From contig OZ241345.1 in the NCBI GenBank assembly GCA_965200175.1, positions 806,001 to 870,000 on the forward strand: a DNA stretch of 64,000 bases, given 5' to 3'. Source of the DNA: Azophilus sp026709365 (GTDB lineage: Bacteria > Pseudomonadota > Gammaproteobacteria > Pseudomonadales > Azotimanducaceae). Below are positions 1-8,196 of the stretch, piece by piece (the first letter of the stretch is position 1; the number at the start of each line of letters is the position of its first letter). Made by a program: the position numbers and the translations under genes. The notes beneath the pieces are model-generated. The model ran no database searches, was not told the DNA's origin, and saw nothing but the letters and a program-made list of their open reading frames with translations.

Positions 1-984
1 CCTGGACGACGGTTTGAGTTGACTGATGCCGATGGCGGGTCACGCACCTGCACGCTGAACGGACTTGCGCTGTTCATCGCCACCATCGCCGTCGCCGGCG
101 TTGCCCAAGTTGCCGGATGGTTCTCGCTGTCCGTGCTGCATGCCCACTTCATCCCCCTGTTTGTGGTGGCCAACGTCTTTGCGTTCGCGCTTTCCGGTTG
201 GCTCTACTGGCAGGGCGCCGGAACCCCAGGGGCGCCAGCGGGATTCTGGCCCGGCTTCTTCTTTGGACGGATGCTGAACCCGCAGTGGCTCGGCATGGAC
301 TTGAAGTTCTTCAGCTACCGCCCCTCGCTGATCGCCTTGGCGCTGCTTAACCTGTCCTTCGCGGCTGTCCAATACGAAACCTACGGCGGGCTCACCTTGG
401 CGATGACGCTGTATCAGGTTTTCACCTTTCTTTACGTGTTCAACTACTTCCAGTTCGAATACGGCATGGTCCACACATGGGACATCGTGAGCGAGCGTTT
501 CGGATGGATGTTGGCGTGGGGCAACCTCGTGCTGGTGCCTTTCTTCTACTGCATCGCCGGCTGGTGGCTGGTCCACGCCCCGGATGCGCTCTCGCCCACC
601 GCCGCCGGCCTGATTGCGTTGCTGTTCGTCTTCGGCTTCTGGCTGTTCCGCGGCGCCAATGAGCAGAAGCACCGCTTCAAGCAGGATCCCAACGTCACCA
701 TCTGGGGCAGGCCCGCCGAGGCCCTCGGCGGGCGGCTGCTGGTTTCGGGGTTCTGGGGAATTGGGCGCCACCTCAACTACACCGGCGAGATTTGCGTTTA
801 CGTCGCCTTCCTGCTTACAGCCGGGTTTGAGTCCTGGTTGCCTTGGCTGCTGCTTGCATGGCTGACCGGATTGCTCTGGCATCGCTCCAAGCGCGACGAC
901 CGGCGCTGCCAAGCCAAGTACGGCGATTTGTGGGAGCAGTACAAGCGGCGGGCCCGCTTCGCGATGCTGCCCTTCGTGTACTGA
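1..984 (+). CDS. C-14 sterol reductase, ERG4/ERG24 family (5' end outside window)
   Basis: Integral membrane NADPH-dependent sterol reductase, expected to reduce the C14-C15 double bond left by CYP51. The frame is open from base 1 (P-G-R-R-F-E..., matching the segment that precedes the conserved N-G-L helix in this family), so the TTG at base 19 is probably internal and about 90-100 N-terminal residues lie upstream. Eight or so hydrophobic helices are visible. The C-terminal family signatures are present: GFWGIGRHLNYTGE and a HRSKRDDRRCQAKYG stretch ending in LPFVY. The stop lies 8 bp before the CYP51 ATG, and that gap carries a GAGGGCGG ribosome-binding site. The C14 role is chosen over C7 or C24 reduction because of the CYP51 and cyclase neighbours; the sequence alone does not fix the double-bond position. 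Confidence 0.85.
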   Translation, partial: PGRRFELTDADGGSRTCTLNGLALFIATIAVAGVAQVAGWFSLSVLHAHFIPLFVVANVFAFALSGWLYWQGAGTPGAPAGFWPGFFFGRMLNPQWLGMDLKFFSYRPSLIALALLNLSFAAVQYETYGGLTLAMTLYQVFTFLYVFNYFQFEYGMVHTWDIVSERFGWMLAWGNLVLVPFFYCIAGWWLVHAPDALSPTAAGLIALLFVFGFWLFRGANEQKHRFKQDPNVTIWGRPAEALGGRLLVSGFWGIGRHLNYTGEICVYVAFLLTAGFESWLPWLLLAWLTGLLWHRSKRDDRRCQAKYGDLWEQYKRRARFAMLPFVY

Positions 985-992
985 GGGCGGCG

Positions 993-2366
993 ATGGAAAA
1001 CGGCAACCTCAAGGCGGCGAAGGCCGTTCCCGAACTGCCGGGCGGCTGGCCCCTGATCGGCCACTTGGGCGCATTCCAAAAGGATCCGGTTGCGATGCTG
1101 GAAGGCGGCTCACGCCAGCTCGGCGACCTCTACCAGTTTCGGCTCGGTCCCCAGTCCTTTGCGCTGTTCGCCGGGCTGGAAGCCCACTCAGCTTATTTTG
1201 GGGCGCCGGACGACCAACTGGACGCCAAGGCGGTTTATAAGTTCACGGTGCCCATCTTCGGACGCGGGGTGGCCTACGACGTCGCCCCGGAAATCATGGG
1301 CGAGCAACTTGGATTCCTCTTCCCGGCGCTGCGTGAGTCGGCGATGGAGCGGTTCGCCCGCATCATGTTCGAGGAGTCCTGCCTGTTCGCTGATTCCTTG
1401 GGCGAAGAGGGGGAACTGGATCTGCCGGTGGCGATGAACCAGCTCACGGTCAACATTGCCAGCCGCTGCTTCCTCGGCGAGGAGGTCCGCAATGAGGTGG
1501 ATGCTGGGTTCGCTGCGGCCTATCACGATCTGCAGAACGGCATCAACACCATAGGGTTCTTTCTTCCCTACCTGCCCACCCCCGCCCATCGCAAGCGAGA
1601 CCGGGCGCGGCGTCAGGTGATTGAAATCTTCAGCCGCATCATGCGGGAGCGGCGCCGCTCCGGAGCGCAGTCCGGGGACTTCATGCAAACGCTGATGGAG
1701 GCTCGCTACAAGGATGGCCGGGCATTGACGGATGATGAGGTCATTGGACTCCTGCTGACGACACTGTTTGCCGGCCAACACACCAGCGCGGTCCTCGCCA
1801 CTTGGACCGGCTTGGAGCTGTTCCGGGCCAACGACTACCTGCAACGGGTCCGGGACGAGGCGCAATCGATATACGGGGACGGGGACGCCATCAGTTTTGC
1901 GGGCCTAAAGCGGCAATCGCAATTGGAAAACGCCGTGCGTGAGTGCGAACGCCTGCACCCGCCGTTGATCATCTTGGTGCGCAAGGTGCTCAAGCCCTTG
2001 CGTTACCGGGACGTTGAGGTGCCGGCGGGCACCTTGGCCATGGTCTCGCCGGCGGTCTCCCACCGGCTGCCCGAGGTGTTTGGCGACCCCGACCGATTCC
2101 ACCCGGATCGCTTCGCCCCACCCGCCGCGGAAGGCAAGCAGCACCAATACGCCTTGGTCGGCTTCGGCGGCGGACGCCACCGCTGCATGGGCAAGAACTT
2201 CGCCATCATGCAGATCAAGGCCCTCTGGACGGTGCTGCTGGAACGCTTCGACTTTTCGCTGGACGGTGCGTTCCCGGCGCCCAACTACGGCAGTTGGGTG
2301 ACCGGCCCCAAGGAGCCTTGCTTAGTCCGCTACCGCCGTCGCCCCCAAGTGAGTGCTTTGCTTTGA
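993..2366 (+). CDS. cyp51: Sterol 14-alpha-demethylase, cytochrome P450 CYP51
   Basis: 457-residue soluble P450 that should remove the 14-alpha-methyl group of lanosterol-type sterols. Visible motifs are the CYP51-type I-helix AGQHTS (Thr near residue 264), the E-x-x-R of the K helix (Glu 317, Arg 320) followed by LHPPLIILVRK, and the haem loop FGGGRHRCMG with Cys near residue 398, then NFAIMQIK. The frame is open upstream to 843, but the ATG at 993 has a ribosome-binding site and gives the usual bacterial CYP51 length without a membrane anchor. There is no C-terminal ferredoxin extension like that of Methylococcus CYP51, so a separate redox partner is needed. The stop TGA overlaps a TTG start of the next gene, which suggests translational coupling. 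Confidence 0.92.
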   Translation: MENGNLKAAKAVPELPGGWPLIGHLGAFQKDPVAMLEGGSRQLGDLYQFRLGPQSFALFAGLEAHSAYFGAPDDQLDAKAVYKFTVPIFGRGVAYDVAPEIMGEQLGFLFPALRESAMERFARIMFEESCLFADSLGEEGELDLPVAMNQLTVNIASRCFLGEEVRNEVDAGFAAAYHDLQNGINTIGFFLPYLPTPAHRKRDRARRQVIEIFSRIMRERRRSGAQSGDFMQTLMEARYKDGRALTDDEVIGLLLTTLFAGQHTSAVLATWTGLELFRANDYLQRVRDEAQSIYGDGDAISFAGLKRQSQLENAVRECERLHPPLIILVRKVLKPLRYRDVEVPAGTLAMVSPAVSHRLPEVFGDPDRFHPDRFAPPAAEGKQHQYALVGFGGGRHRCMGKNFAIMQIKALWTVLLERFDFSLDGAFPAPNYGSWVTGPKEPCLVRYRRRPQVSALL

Positions 2367-5300
2367 GCCGCGCCGCAGTGCCAGCCTACGATGTGGCTGT
2401 GGTCGGCGCTGGCCCGGTGGGCAGCGTTTGCGCCCTTGCCCACGCCCGCAAGGGCGCTCGGGTTGCGCTGCTTGAGGCCAATCCGAAGGCGGCGAGCCGA
2501 TTGGCTGGGGAGTGGCTCCATCCGCCCGCCGTGCGAATCCTGCGAAATTTGGGAATCAACCTTGAAGCGGAGCAAGCCGGCAACAGGCGCGATGGCTTCG
2601 TGGTGTTTCCGGAAGACCGCTCGGAACCGATCATTCTGCGTTACCCCGACGAAACGCCCGCCATAGCCTACGAGCACGAATCGTTGATCGGGAAGCTGCG
2701 CGCCGCCATCGACAAGGAGCCCGGGGTGGACCTCTACACCAGTGCGCGGGTTCGCGAGGTGGAGGACCATCAGCTCACTTTCGCCACAAATGGGGCGCTG
2801 GAGTCGTTGTCGGCCGGGCGAATCGTCGGTGCCGACGGACGGGCCTCGATCGTGCGCCGTTCCTTGGGCTTGAACGGCAAGCGCACGACTTGCTCCCAAA
2901 TGATCGGCCTCGTGGTTGAAGGCGAGACATTGCCCTTCGAAGGTTTCGGGCATGTGCTGCTCGGTGGCCCTGGCCCCATTTTGTTGTTTCGGGTCGGGGG
3001 CAACCGTGTCCGCATCATTGCCGACGTGCCCTTGGACCACTGGAATCCCAAGGATCGGGCCAGCATGCTTTCGGAGTCCTACGCCAGCCTCCTGCCGGAA
3101 ACGCTCAGTGCCGGGTTCATCAAGGCCCTGCGCGCCAGGAATTTCCAAGCGGCCACCAACGAGCTGCGTCCTCGGGTCACCTACGGGACGTCCAACCGGG
3201 TGCTGATTGGCGATGCGGCGGGGCACTACCATCCCCTGACGGCGGTCGGGATGACCTTGGGCATGGGCGATGCGCTGGCGCTCGCCGAAGAGAGCAGTTT
3301 TGAGGAGTTCTCGGCCAAGCGCTTGGTGGACATCCGCTCCCCCGAAACGCTGGCCATGGGTTTGTACGAGGTCTTCGCCGACTATCGGCTCGAATCGTCC
3401 ACGCTGCGGCAAACGGTTTACCAGCTCTGGCGCACTGATCGCGGGATACGGGACCAAACGATGAGGTTGCTCGCTTGCGAGGACAGATCCGTCGCCCGAC
3501 TGGGCCTCACGTTCTACAAGATCGTGGCACGGGGTGCGATCGGGCCCATCTTGCGACCTCACGCAAACTTGACGCAGAGCCATGCCCGTCACATCGCCCG
3601 AGCCTTGATGGTGCGCGTCGGGCACTTTCTGCGCGGCATAAGCGCATTGCGCAAGCGGGGCGGCGTGGACGATGCGGTTACCGAGCAGGCGCGCAGCGAG
3701 CTGGCCTTGGCGTTTCCGACCTCCCTGCAATCCAATCCCCGCCACCGTCAGCCTGGCGACGCAAGGCACGGCAAGGCAGTCGCAGCGGATGCCGCGCTGC
3801 AAGCCGCCGCCAATCGCTTGCTGGCTCTACAGCAGGATGAGGGCGGTTGGGAAGGTGAAATGGTTTGGTGCCCCATGCTCACCGCGCAGTACGTGATGCT
3901 GCACCACATCATCGGCGAACCGCTGGCCGCGGATCGGCGGCGGCTGATCCTGCGGCAGTTCGAGCAAACCCAGCTGGAGGGCGGGCTTTGGGGATTGCAC
4001 GCCCACTCCGCACCCTACCTCTTCGTCACCGCGCTGGTTTACGTGGCCGCTAGGCTGCTTGGCGTTGCGGCGGATGATGAGCTTGTCAAGCCAGCCAAGC
4101 GCTTTCTGCAAACTGAGCAGGTGGCGTCCATACCCAGTTGGGGCAAGTTCTGGCTGGCGCTCCTCAATCTTTGGGACTGGCAGGGGGTGAATCCCCTGCC
4201 ACCGGAGCTGTGGCGCTTGCCGCGCTGGCTGCCCTTGCATCCCTCCAAGTGGTACTGCCACTCTCGGCTCATATACGCGGCGATGGCGGCCGTCTATTCG
4301 AAGCGCTTCCAGATGCCGGTGACGCCCGTAATCGATGCGTTGCGGGAGGAGCTGTTTCCTGAAGGGTTCGCCAACGTCAATTTCGCCGCCAGCCGCAACC
4401 GCTTGCGGGATGGCGACCTCTACGCCCGGCCCAGCCCTTGGCTTCGGGCCGGATACGCAGTGGCCCGCGCCTTTGAAGGGCTTCACCTCAAACGCTTTCG
4501 CAGGCAGTGCGTTGATGGCCTGATGCGGCAGATACATTGGGAAATGCGCAGTTCCAACCATGCGAGCATCTCCCCAGTCAGCGGTTTCCTCAATGTCATT
4601 GCCGTTTGGCTGCATGATCCCCAGGATGCCGATTGCCGGGCCGCGATCGCTCAGCTGGAAGGCTGGATCTGGGAGGATGAAGCCCAGGGCACCCGGATCA
4701 CGGGTGCCAGAAGCGCTTCCTGGGACACCGGCTTCGCCTTGCAGGCGTTGGCGACAGCGCCTCAGTTGGCCGGGGTGCGGGCAGCGCTCCAAAGAGGCGC
4801 TGCCGCTCTTGGCCGTCAGCAGATCGCCGAAAGCTTCGACGGATTTCGCGAGGCCTATCGAGCCGATCCCAAGGGCGGCTGGTGTTTCCCCGGCGCTTGG
4901 CATGGGTGGCCGGTGTCGGACTGCACGGCCGAAGCCGTGTTGGGGATCGTCGCTGCCGGTTCGGAGGCGTTGGACGCAACGGCGCTGCGCGAAGCGGTTC
5001 AATTCATGCTGCGCAGGCAAAACCGGGATGGCGGCTTCGGCAGCTATGAGGCGCGGCGCTCCCGAGTGGGCCTCGAATGGATCAATCCCGCCGAGATGTT
5101 TGGCGATTCAATGACGGAGCAGTCCTATGTCGAATGCACCGCCTCCTGCTTGGCCGCCTTGGCAGCCTGCCGTCAAAATGTTCCCGAGACCCTGGATCAA
5201 TCCGCCGTCAACGCCATGTCGCGGGCCGCGGCTTGGATGCGCCGCACCCAAGCCAGCGACGGCTCCTGGCGCGGCGTCTGGGGCGTGCAGTTCATTTACG

Positions 5301-5785
5301 GCACCTTCTTCGGCATCCGCGGGCTCTTGGCCGCAGGTGCCCTTCGCGGCGATCCGGCCTTGCGCTTGGCCTGCCAGTGGCTGGTGGAGCGCCAGCGGGA
5401 CGACGGGGGCTGGGGGGAGCACCACAGCGGCTGCCTGACCGGACGCTACGTCGCCCACGAGGAGAGCCAAGTCATCCAAACGGCTTGGGCGCTGATCGCG
5501 CTGCTGGAGGCCGGCGACTCCAACTGGATGGCGATTTCACGCGGCGCGCAGTACTTGGTCGAGGCGCAGAACGTGGATGGATCCTGGCCGCGGCAGGACA
5601 TGGCGGGCATTTTCTTCCGCACCGCGCTTTTGGATTACGTCCTTTATCGTCAGTACTTCCCGCTGCATGCGCTGGGGCTCTATGAGCGGCGGCGCTTGGC
5701 CCGGGAGCAGGCCGTGATGCCCGTCGATCCCGCTGGCGCGGAGCCGTTGGGCAACGGGCAGGCGAGCTTGGCCCTGACGCCCTGA
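2363..5785 (+). CDS. Fused squalene epoxidase - oxidosqualene cyclase
   Basis: A single 1140-codon frame. Residues about 1-435 form a squalene-monooxygenase-like flavoprotein: Rossmann GAGPVG at 15-20 followed by LLEAN, and the second FAD motif GDAAGHYHPLTAVGM from about 283. A low-complexity polar linker (about 435-470) leads into a full-length triterpene cyclase (about 475-1130). This has QW repeats (GGWEG, DGGFGS, DGSWRG, DGGWGE, DGSWPR), the active-site WYCH (His about 633) and the oxidosqualene-type VSDCTAE (catalytic Asp about 853), not the squalene-hopene DxDD. SYVECT and WGVQFIYGTFFG are also conserved. Predicted route: squalene to 2,3-oxidosqualene to a protosteryl-derived sterol. 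Val directly before Ser-Asp of the DCTAE motif favours a lanosterol-type product. Start is uncertain: TTG 2363 (coupled to the cyp51 stop), GTG 2378, or upstream TTG 2294. Confidence 0.92.
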   Translation: MSRAAVPAYDVAVVGAGPVGSVCALAHARKGARVALLEANPKAASRLAGEWLHPPAVRILRNLGINLEAEQAGNRRDGFVVFPEDRSEPIILRYPDETPAIAYEHESLIGKLRAAIDKEPGVDLYTSARVREVEDHQLTFATNGALESLSAGRIVGADGRASIVRRSLGLNGKRTTCSQMIGLVVEGETLPFEGFGHVLLGGPGPILLFRVGGNRVRIIADVPLDHWNPKDRASMLSESYASLLPETLSAGFIKALRARNFQAATNELRPRVTYGTSNRVLIGDAAGHYHPLTAVGMTLGMGDALALAEESSFEEFSAKRLVDIRSPETLAMGLYEVFADYRLESSTLRQTVYQLWRTDRGIRDQTMRLLACEDRSVARLGLTFYKIVARGAIGPILRPHANLTQSHARHIARALMVRVGHFLRGISALRKRGGVDDAVTEQARSELALAFPTSLQSNPRHRQPGDARHGKAVAADAALQAAANRLLALQQDEGGWEGEMVWCPMLTAQYVMLHHIIGEPLAADRRRLILRQFEQTQLEGGLWGLHAHSAPYLFVTALVYVAARLLGVAADDELVKPAKRFLQTEQVASIPSWGKFWLALLNLWDWQGVNPLPPELWRLPRWLPLHPSKWYCHSRLIYAAMAAVYSKRFQMPVTPVIDALREELFPEGFANVNFAASRNRLRDGDLYARPSPWLRAGYAVARAFEGLHLKRFRRQCVDGLMRQIHWEMRSSNHASISPVSGFLNVIAVWLHDPQDADCRAAIAQLEGWIWEDEAQGTRITGARSASWDTGFALQALATAPQLAGVRAALQRGAAALGRQQIAESFDGFREAYRADPKGGWCFPGAWHGWPVSDCTAEAVLGIVAAGSEALDATALREAVQFMLRRQNRDGGFGSYEARRSRVGLEWINPAEMFGDSMTEQSYVECTASCLAALAACRQNVPETLDQSAVNAMSRAAAWMRRTQASDGSWRGVWGVQFIYGTFFGIRGLLAAGALRGDPALRLACQWLVERQRDDGGWGEHHSGCLTGRYVAHEESQVIQTAWALIALLEAGDSNWMAISRGAQYLVEAQNVDGSWPRQDMAGIFFRTALLDYVLYRQYFPLHALGLYERRRLAREQAVMPVDPAGAEPLGNGQASLALTP

Positions 5786-5941
5786 CATTTTCAAGCTGAC
5801 GCCCCGGGAACGGTAGTGCCAAAGCGTGCTGCCGGACAACGTGGCCGAGCCGCTGGCCATCCGCACCAATCACATCGAGCGGCATGGTGCGCGGCCCGAC
5901 AGCTAAGCAATCAATCGCATCATGCGCAACAGCAGCGCCGG

Positions 5942-5961
5942 GCGCACCTTTTCAGGTGCGC
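5942..5961. terminator. Perfect 8-bp hairpin in the convergent gap
   Basis: GCGCACCT-TTTC-AGGTGCGC lies between the end of the sterol operon and the end of the convergent membrane-protein gene. No U-tract follows on either strand, so a role as terminator or mRNA 3'-end stabiliser is only suggested by position. The remainder of 5786-5985 shows nothing recognisable. Confidence 0.35.
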
Positions 5962-5985
5962 AACCTCGGGTTCGGACCTTCGGGT

Positions 5986-6663
5986 TCAGACCGACAGGAC
6001 GCGGTAGTCGCCGTCCAAAATCAAGCGGATTGAGACGTAGAGCCCCAACAGGGGAAACAAAATCCATGGGGAGTTGACCGCGAGGATGGCGATGGCCAAT
6101 TCCTTGCGGCCCAGGGAAAGGTGCCGCTTGGCGATGAAGAAGCTCGCCATGTACACGGAAGTCATGTAAGTCCACTGCCAGAAGATCATCAAACCGATCA
6201 TGCCCGCCACCACAGCGGGCAGGAACTCCACGGTGTACGCCGCATAGAGGACGGCGGTGGGGATGAGGGTTGCAAAGCCGTTGGCGGTGTCCACGTTGAA
6301 GCCATAGGTCCGGCGGTCGGCAAAGGAGGCGTCGTGGAGGGAGTAGGTTGCCCAGACATCGGCCCAAAGCGTTGGTGAGACCATTTGCCTGAGCGAAATT
6401 TTGGTGCCTAGGAACTCGAAGGCGGGAATCCGGCCCGTCTCCTTGCGTCGCTTTCGCCAGTGCTCGAAACGCCGTTCAATGTAGTCCCGGCGCAGGAACA
6501 AGCAGGCCTCCCAATAGCAGATCAGGAGATTGATCGACAAAAACAGACTTAAGGCTGCGTAAAGCCCATCCACGCTCCCATGGCTTTGCCAGCGCACGCC
6601 GAGCCCCGCCGCAAACATCAATGCGATGGCTAAGACGAAGACCCATAGGACGCGCACCCTCAT
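5986..6663 (-). CDS. Polytopic membrane protein, possible EXPERA/EBP-like sterol isomerase
   Basis: 225-residue protein with about five hydrophobic segments (roughly residues 5-25, 32-52, 120-140, 145-170 and 185-212) and a basic cytoplasmic stretch FEHWRKRRKE. I do not recognise it with certainty. The C-terminal NSPWILFPLLG resembles the N-x-x-W-x-x-x-P signature of emopamil-binding delta8-delta7 sterol isomerases. The length, the number of helices and a DxxxADRR segment near mid-protein also fit loosely, and it faces a sterol operon. The classic His/Glu pairs of EBP are not evident, so this is a weak hypothesis. ATG 6663 is preferred to the TTG six codons upstream. It is convergent with the fused cyclase gene, so it is not in that operon. 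Confidence 0.55.
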   Translation of the reverse strand: MRVRVLWVFVLAIALMFAAGLGVRWQSHGSVDGLYAALSLFLSINLLICYWEACLFLRRDYIERRFEHWRKRRKETGRIPAFEFLGTKISLRQMVSPTLWADVWATYSLHDASFADRRTYGFNVDTANGFATLIPTAVLYAAYTVEFLPAVVAGMIGLMIFWQWTYMTSVYMASFFIAKRHLSLGRKELAIAILAVNSPWILFPLLGLYVSIRLILDGDYRVLSV

Positions 6664-6804
6664 GATGGTCCGGCTCGCCAATCGTTCGGATGGCCTTCGG
6701 CCGAGGCGGCGAAGGCATCGGTTGACCTGAGAGCCGAAGCGCCCTGTCGCGGACGCTGCACTCGCTCCAAGATAGGCACTTTCTCTCGCTCCCGTTCGCT
6801 GAAC

Positions 6805-7617
6805 TCACCCATGGGCGTTGCCCCGAGCCGACGAAACCGTGGTGGGTTTCTCAAGATTGATCCGCATGCCGCACAGATAAACTTGCTTCTCCCCGCTGCG
6901 GACGCTGTGGGCCTCGGCGGCTTGCAGCACGGTTTGGGGGTCTGAGCAGACCACGTCAATGCCGCCCAAGCCCTCGGGGCGACCGTCCGAACAGGGCACG
7001 AAGCGAACTTGCGCGTTGTCCAAGGGCAGAGTGCGCCGGTTGGTGCCGGTCAAGTCGATCTGCGCAATCTCCGACCAGCGGGCGGCAACCGCGTCGGGAT
7101 CGTCGCACTGCACTTCCGCCGCCGCGATGCCGGCGACGCGCTCCAAGCGGCGATGCGCCTGCCAGTTCGGTCCGGCTGGCTCCCAAGGGCCGTCTGGCTC
7201 GTGGGCGCCTTCGCCGCGCTGCTCGTCGATCTCGAAGAACGAACCGCCCGTGTCCTTGGGATGCAGCTGCATGTTGCTGAACTCGCCGCTGTCGAATTGA
7301 TTGACGATGCGCACACCAAGCGCGTCCACCCGAGCGCGGCGGGGCGCATGGTCGTCGCATTGGGTGATGACCATGTAGCCGCCGTTGCCGCCCCGGCGGG
7401 CCAGGTAGCGGCCGCCGGCAGTGTGCTCCCGAATCGGGGCCACCACCTCAAGCAGCTGGTTGCCGATGGGCAGCAGCGCGTTCTCCAAGCCGAAGTGGTC
7501 GATGCCGGGGTCGCGGTAGCCGACCTCAATGCCCAGCACGTCGGCAAGTTCGCGTTCCACCGGCGCCAGCTCCTCGGCCACCAGTGCGATTTGGCGCAGT
7601 CTCAGCCACATCAGCAT
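6805..7617 (-). CDS. VOC (glyoxalase-like) domain protein
   Basis: 270 residues, matching the glyoxalase-like (Glyoxalase_3 type) vicinal-oxygen-chelate proteins. The N-terminal half carries a first beta-alpha-beta module beginning LRQIALVAEEL with GIDHFGLENALLPIG, and the second module ends near VYLCGMRINLEKP. Substrate unknown; metal ligands cannot be assigned by eye. The ATG is preceded by AAGGAG at 7621-7626 and overlaps the stop of the upstream small gene (ATGCTGA), so the two are translationally coupled. Confidence 0.75.
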   Translation of the reverse strand: MLMWLRLRQIALVAEELAPVERELADVLGIEVGYRDPGIDHFGLENALLPIGNQLLEVVAPIREHTAGGRYLARRGGNGGYMVITQCDDHAPRRARVDALGVRIVNQFDSGEFSNMQLHPKDTGGSFFEIDEQRGEGAHEPDGPWEPAGPNWQAHRRLERVAGIAAAEVQCDDPDAVAARWSEIAQIDLTGTNRRTLPLDNAQVRFVPCSDGRPEGLGGIDVVCSDPQTVLQAAEAHSVRSGEKQVYLCGMRINLEKPTTVSSARGNAHG

Positions 7618-7871
7618 TCACTCCTTCTATCGCTTGCCGCGTCCGCCAGCCAAGACAGCCGAGCGATTTCCTGGGAGCCGATGAAGGGCTCCGGCCGTGT
7701 TCGCTGGGCCTTGCCGTACCAGTAGTCCGCGTTGTCCCGGTCGCCCTCCATCATGTGGACGATGGCGTGCGCCCAATGCGCGGCTGGGCTGGACAGGTTC
7801 TGAACGATCTTATGGGCTGCCTTCCAATCACCCTGCTCCAGCAGCCGAACCGCGTCCTTAAGGCTGTTCAT
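7611..7871 (-). CDS. Small TPR-like hypothetical protein
   Basis: 86 residues, no recognised name. The sequence is helical with a tetratricopeptide-like flavour: LLEQGDWKAAHKIVQ followed by HWAHAIVHMMEGDRDNADYWY, two amphipathic helix pairs. Its stop overlaps the start of the VOC-protein gene by 7 bases, which supports it as a real coding gene in a two-gene operon. Promoter not evident; the dispersed palindromic element at 7913 lies about 40 bp upstream. Confidence 0.65.
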   Translation of the reverse strand: MNSLKDAVRLLEQGDWKAAHKIVQNLSSPAAHWAHAIVHMMEGDRDNADYWYGKAQRTRPEPFIGSQEIARLSWLADAASDRRSEC

Positions 7872-7912
7872 GGGAGCGAAGTTAGCCAGAAGGGCGTGAG
7901 AAACTCAATCAG

Positions 7913-8008
7913 GCGCGCCCGCGAAGCGAGCGCGTTGGAGTTTCGCTACGCGAAACTCCGCTGCCGTTGCGTGGTCCAGATTCCGAAATGTTTCTTAAGC
8001 CGGCACAT
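7913..8008 (+). repeat. Dispersed palindromic element, copy 1
   Basis: Contains a GC-rich hairpin (CGCCCGC/GCGAGCG type), the core GGAGTTTCGC-TAC-GCGAAACTCC, a short CTGCCGTTGCGTG spacer and the conserved tail TTCCGAAATGTTTCTTAAG then a CGGCACAT end. It lies in the 286-bp gap 7872-8157 and does not look coding. Confidence 0.85.
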
Positions 8009-8117
8009 CAGTGTCTTGGATTTGCTTGCATGGGCGAATTGGTTGAGTTCGCCCGTCGCCTTGATCACTGAGGTTCTTTAGTAGATCCATCTGAGCGAGT
8101 GGCGAGATTTCGCTAGA

Positions 8118-8153
8118 GCATCAAAATTATTTGGAATTTGCATCAAATTGATG
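8118..8153. promoter_or_regulatory. Putative autoregulatory operator
   Basis: Two GCATCAAA boxes (8118 and 8140), the second forming an odd palindrome CATCAA-A-TTGATG (8141-8153), directly upstream of a decayed Xre/MbcA-type antitoxin gene. The AT-rich stretch and a TTGACA at 8158 look promoter-like. Antitoxins of this family commonly bind such repeats to repress their own operon; binding here is inference. Confidence 0.45.
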
Positions 8154-8196
8154 TGTTTTGACATATCTCTCCGACCAAGCTGCTTGGGGCAAGGGC

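Noticed and set aside
993..2366. CYP51-ferredoxin fusion as in Methylococcus
   Set aside because: The protein ends shortly after the haem region, with no cysteine-rich ferredoxin tail.
2330..3802. Long antisense open frame opposite the fused epoxidase-cyclase gene (also 18959-21073 opposite parE/parC)
   Set aside because: GC-rich codon bias leaves antisense frames open; the translations show no family and the sense genes are certain.
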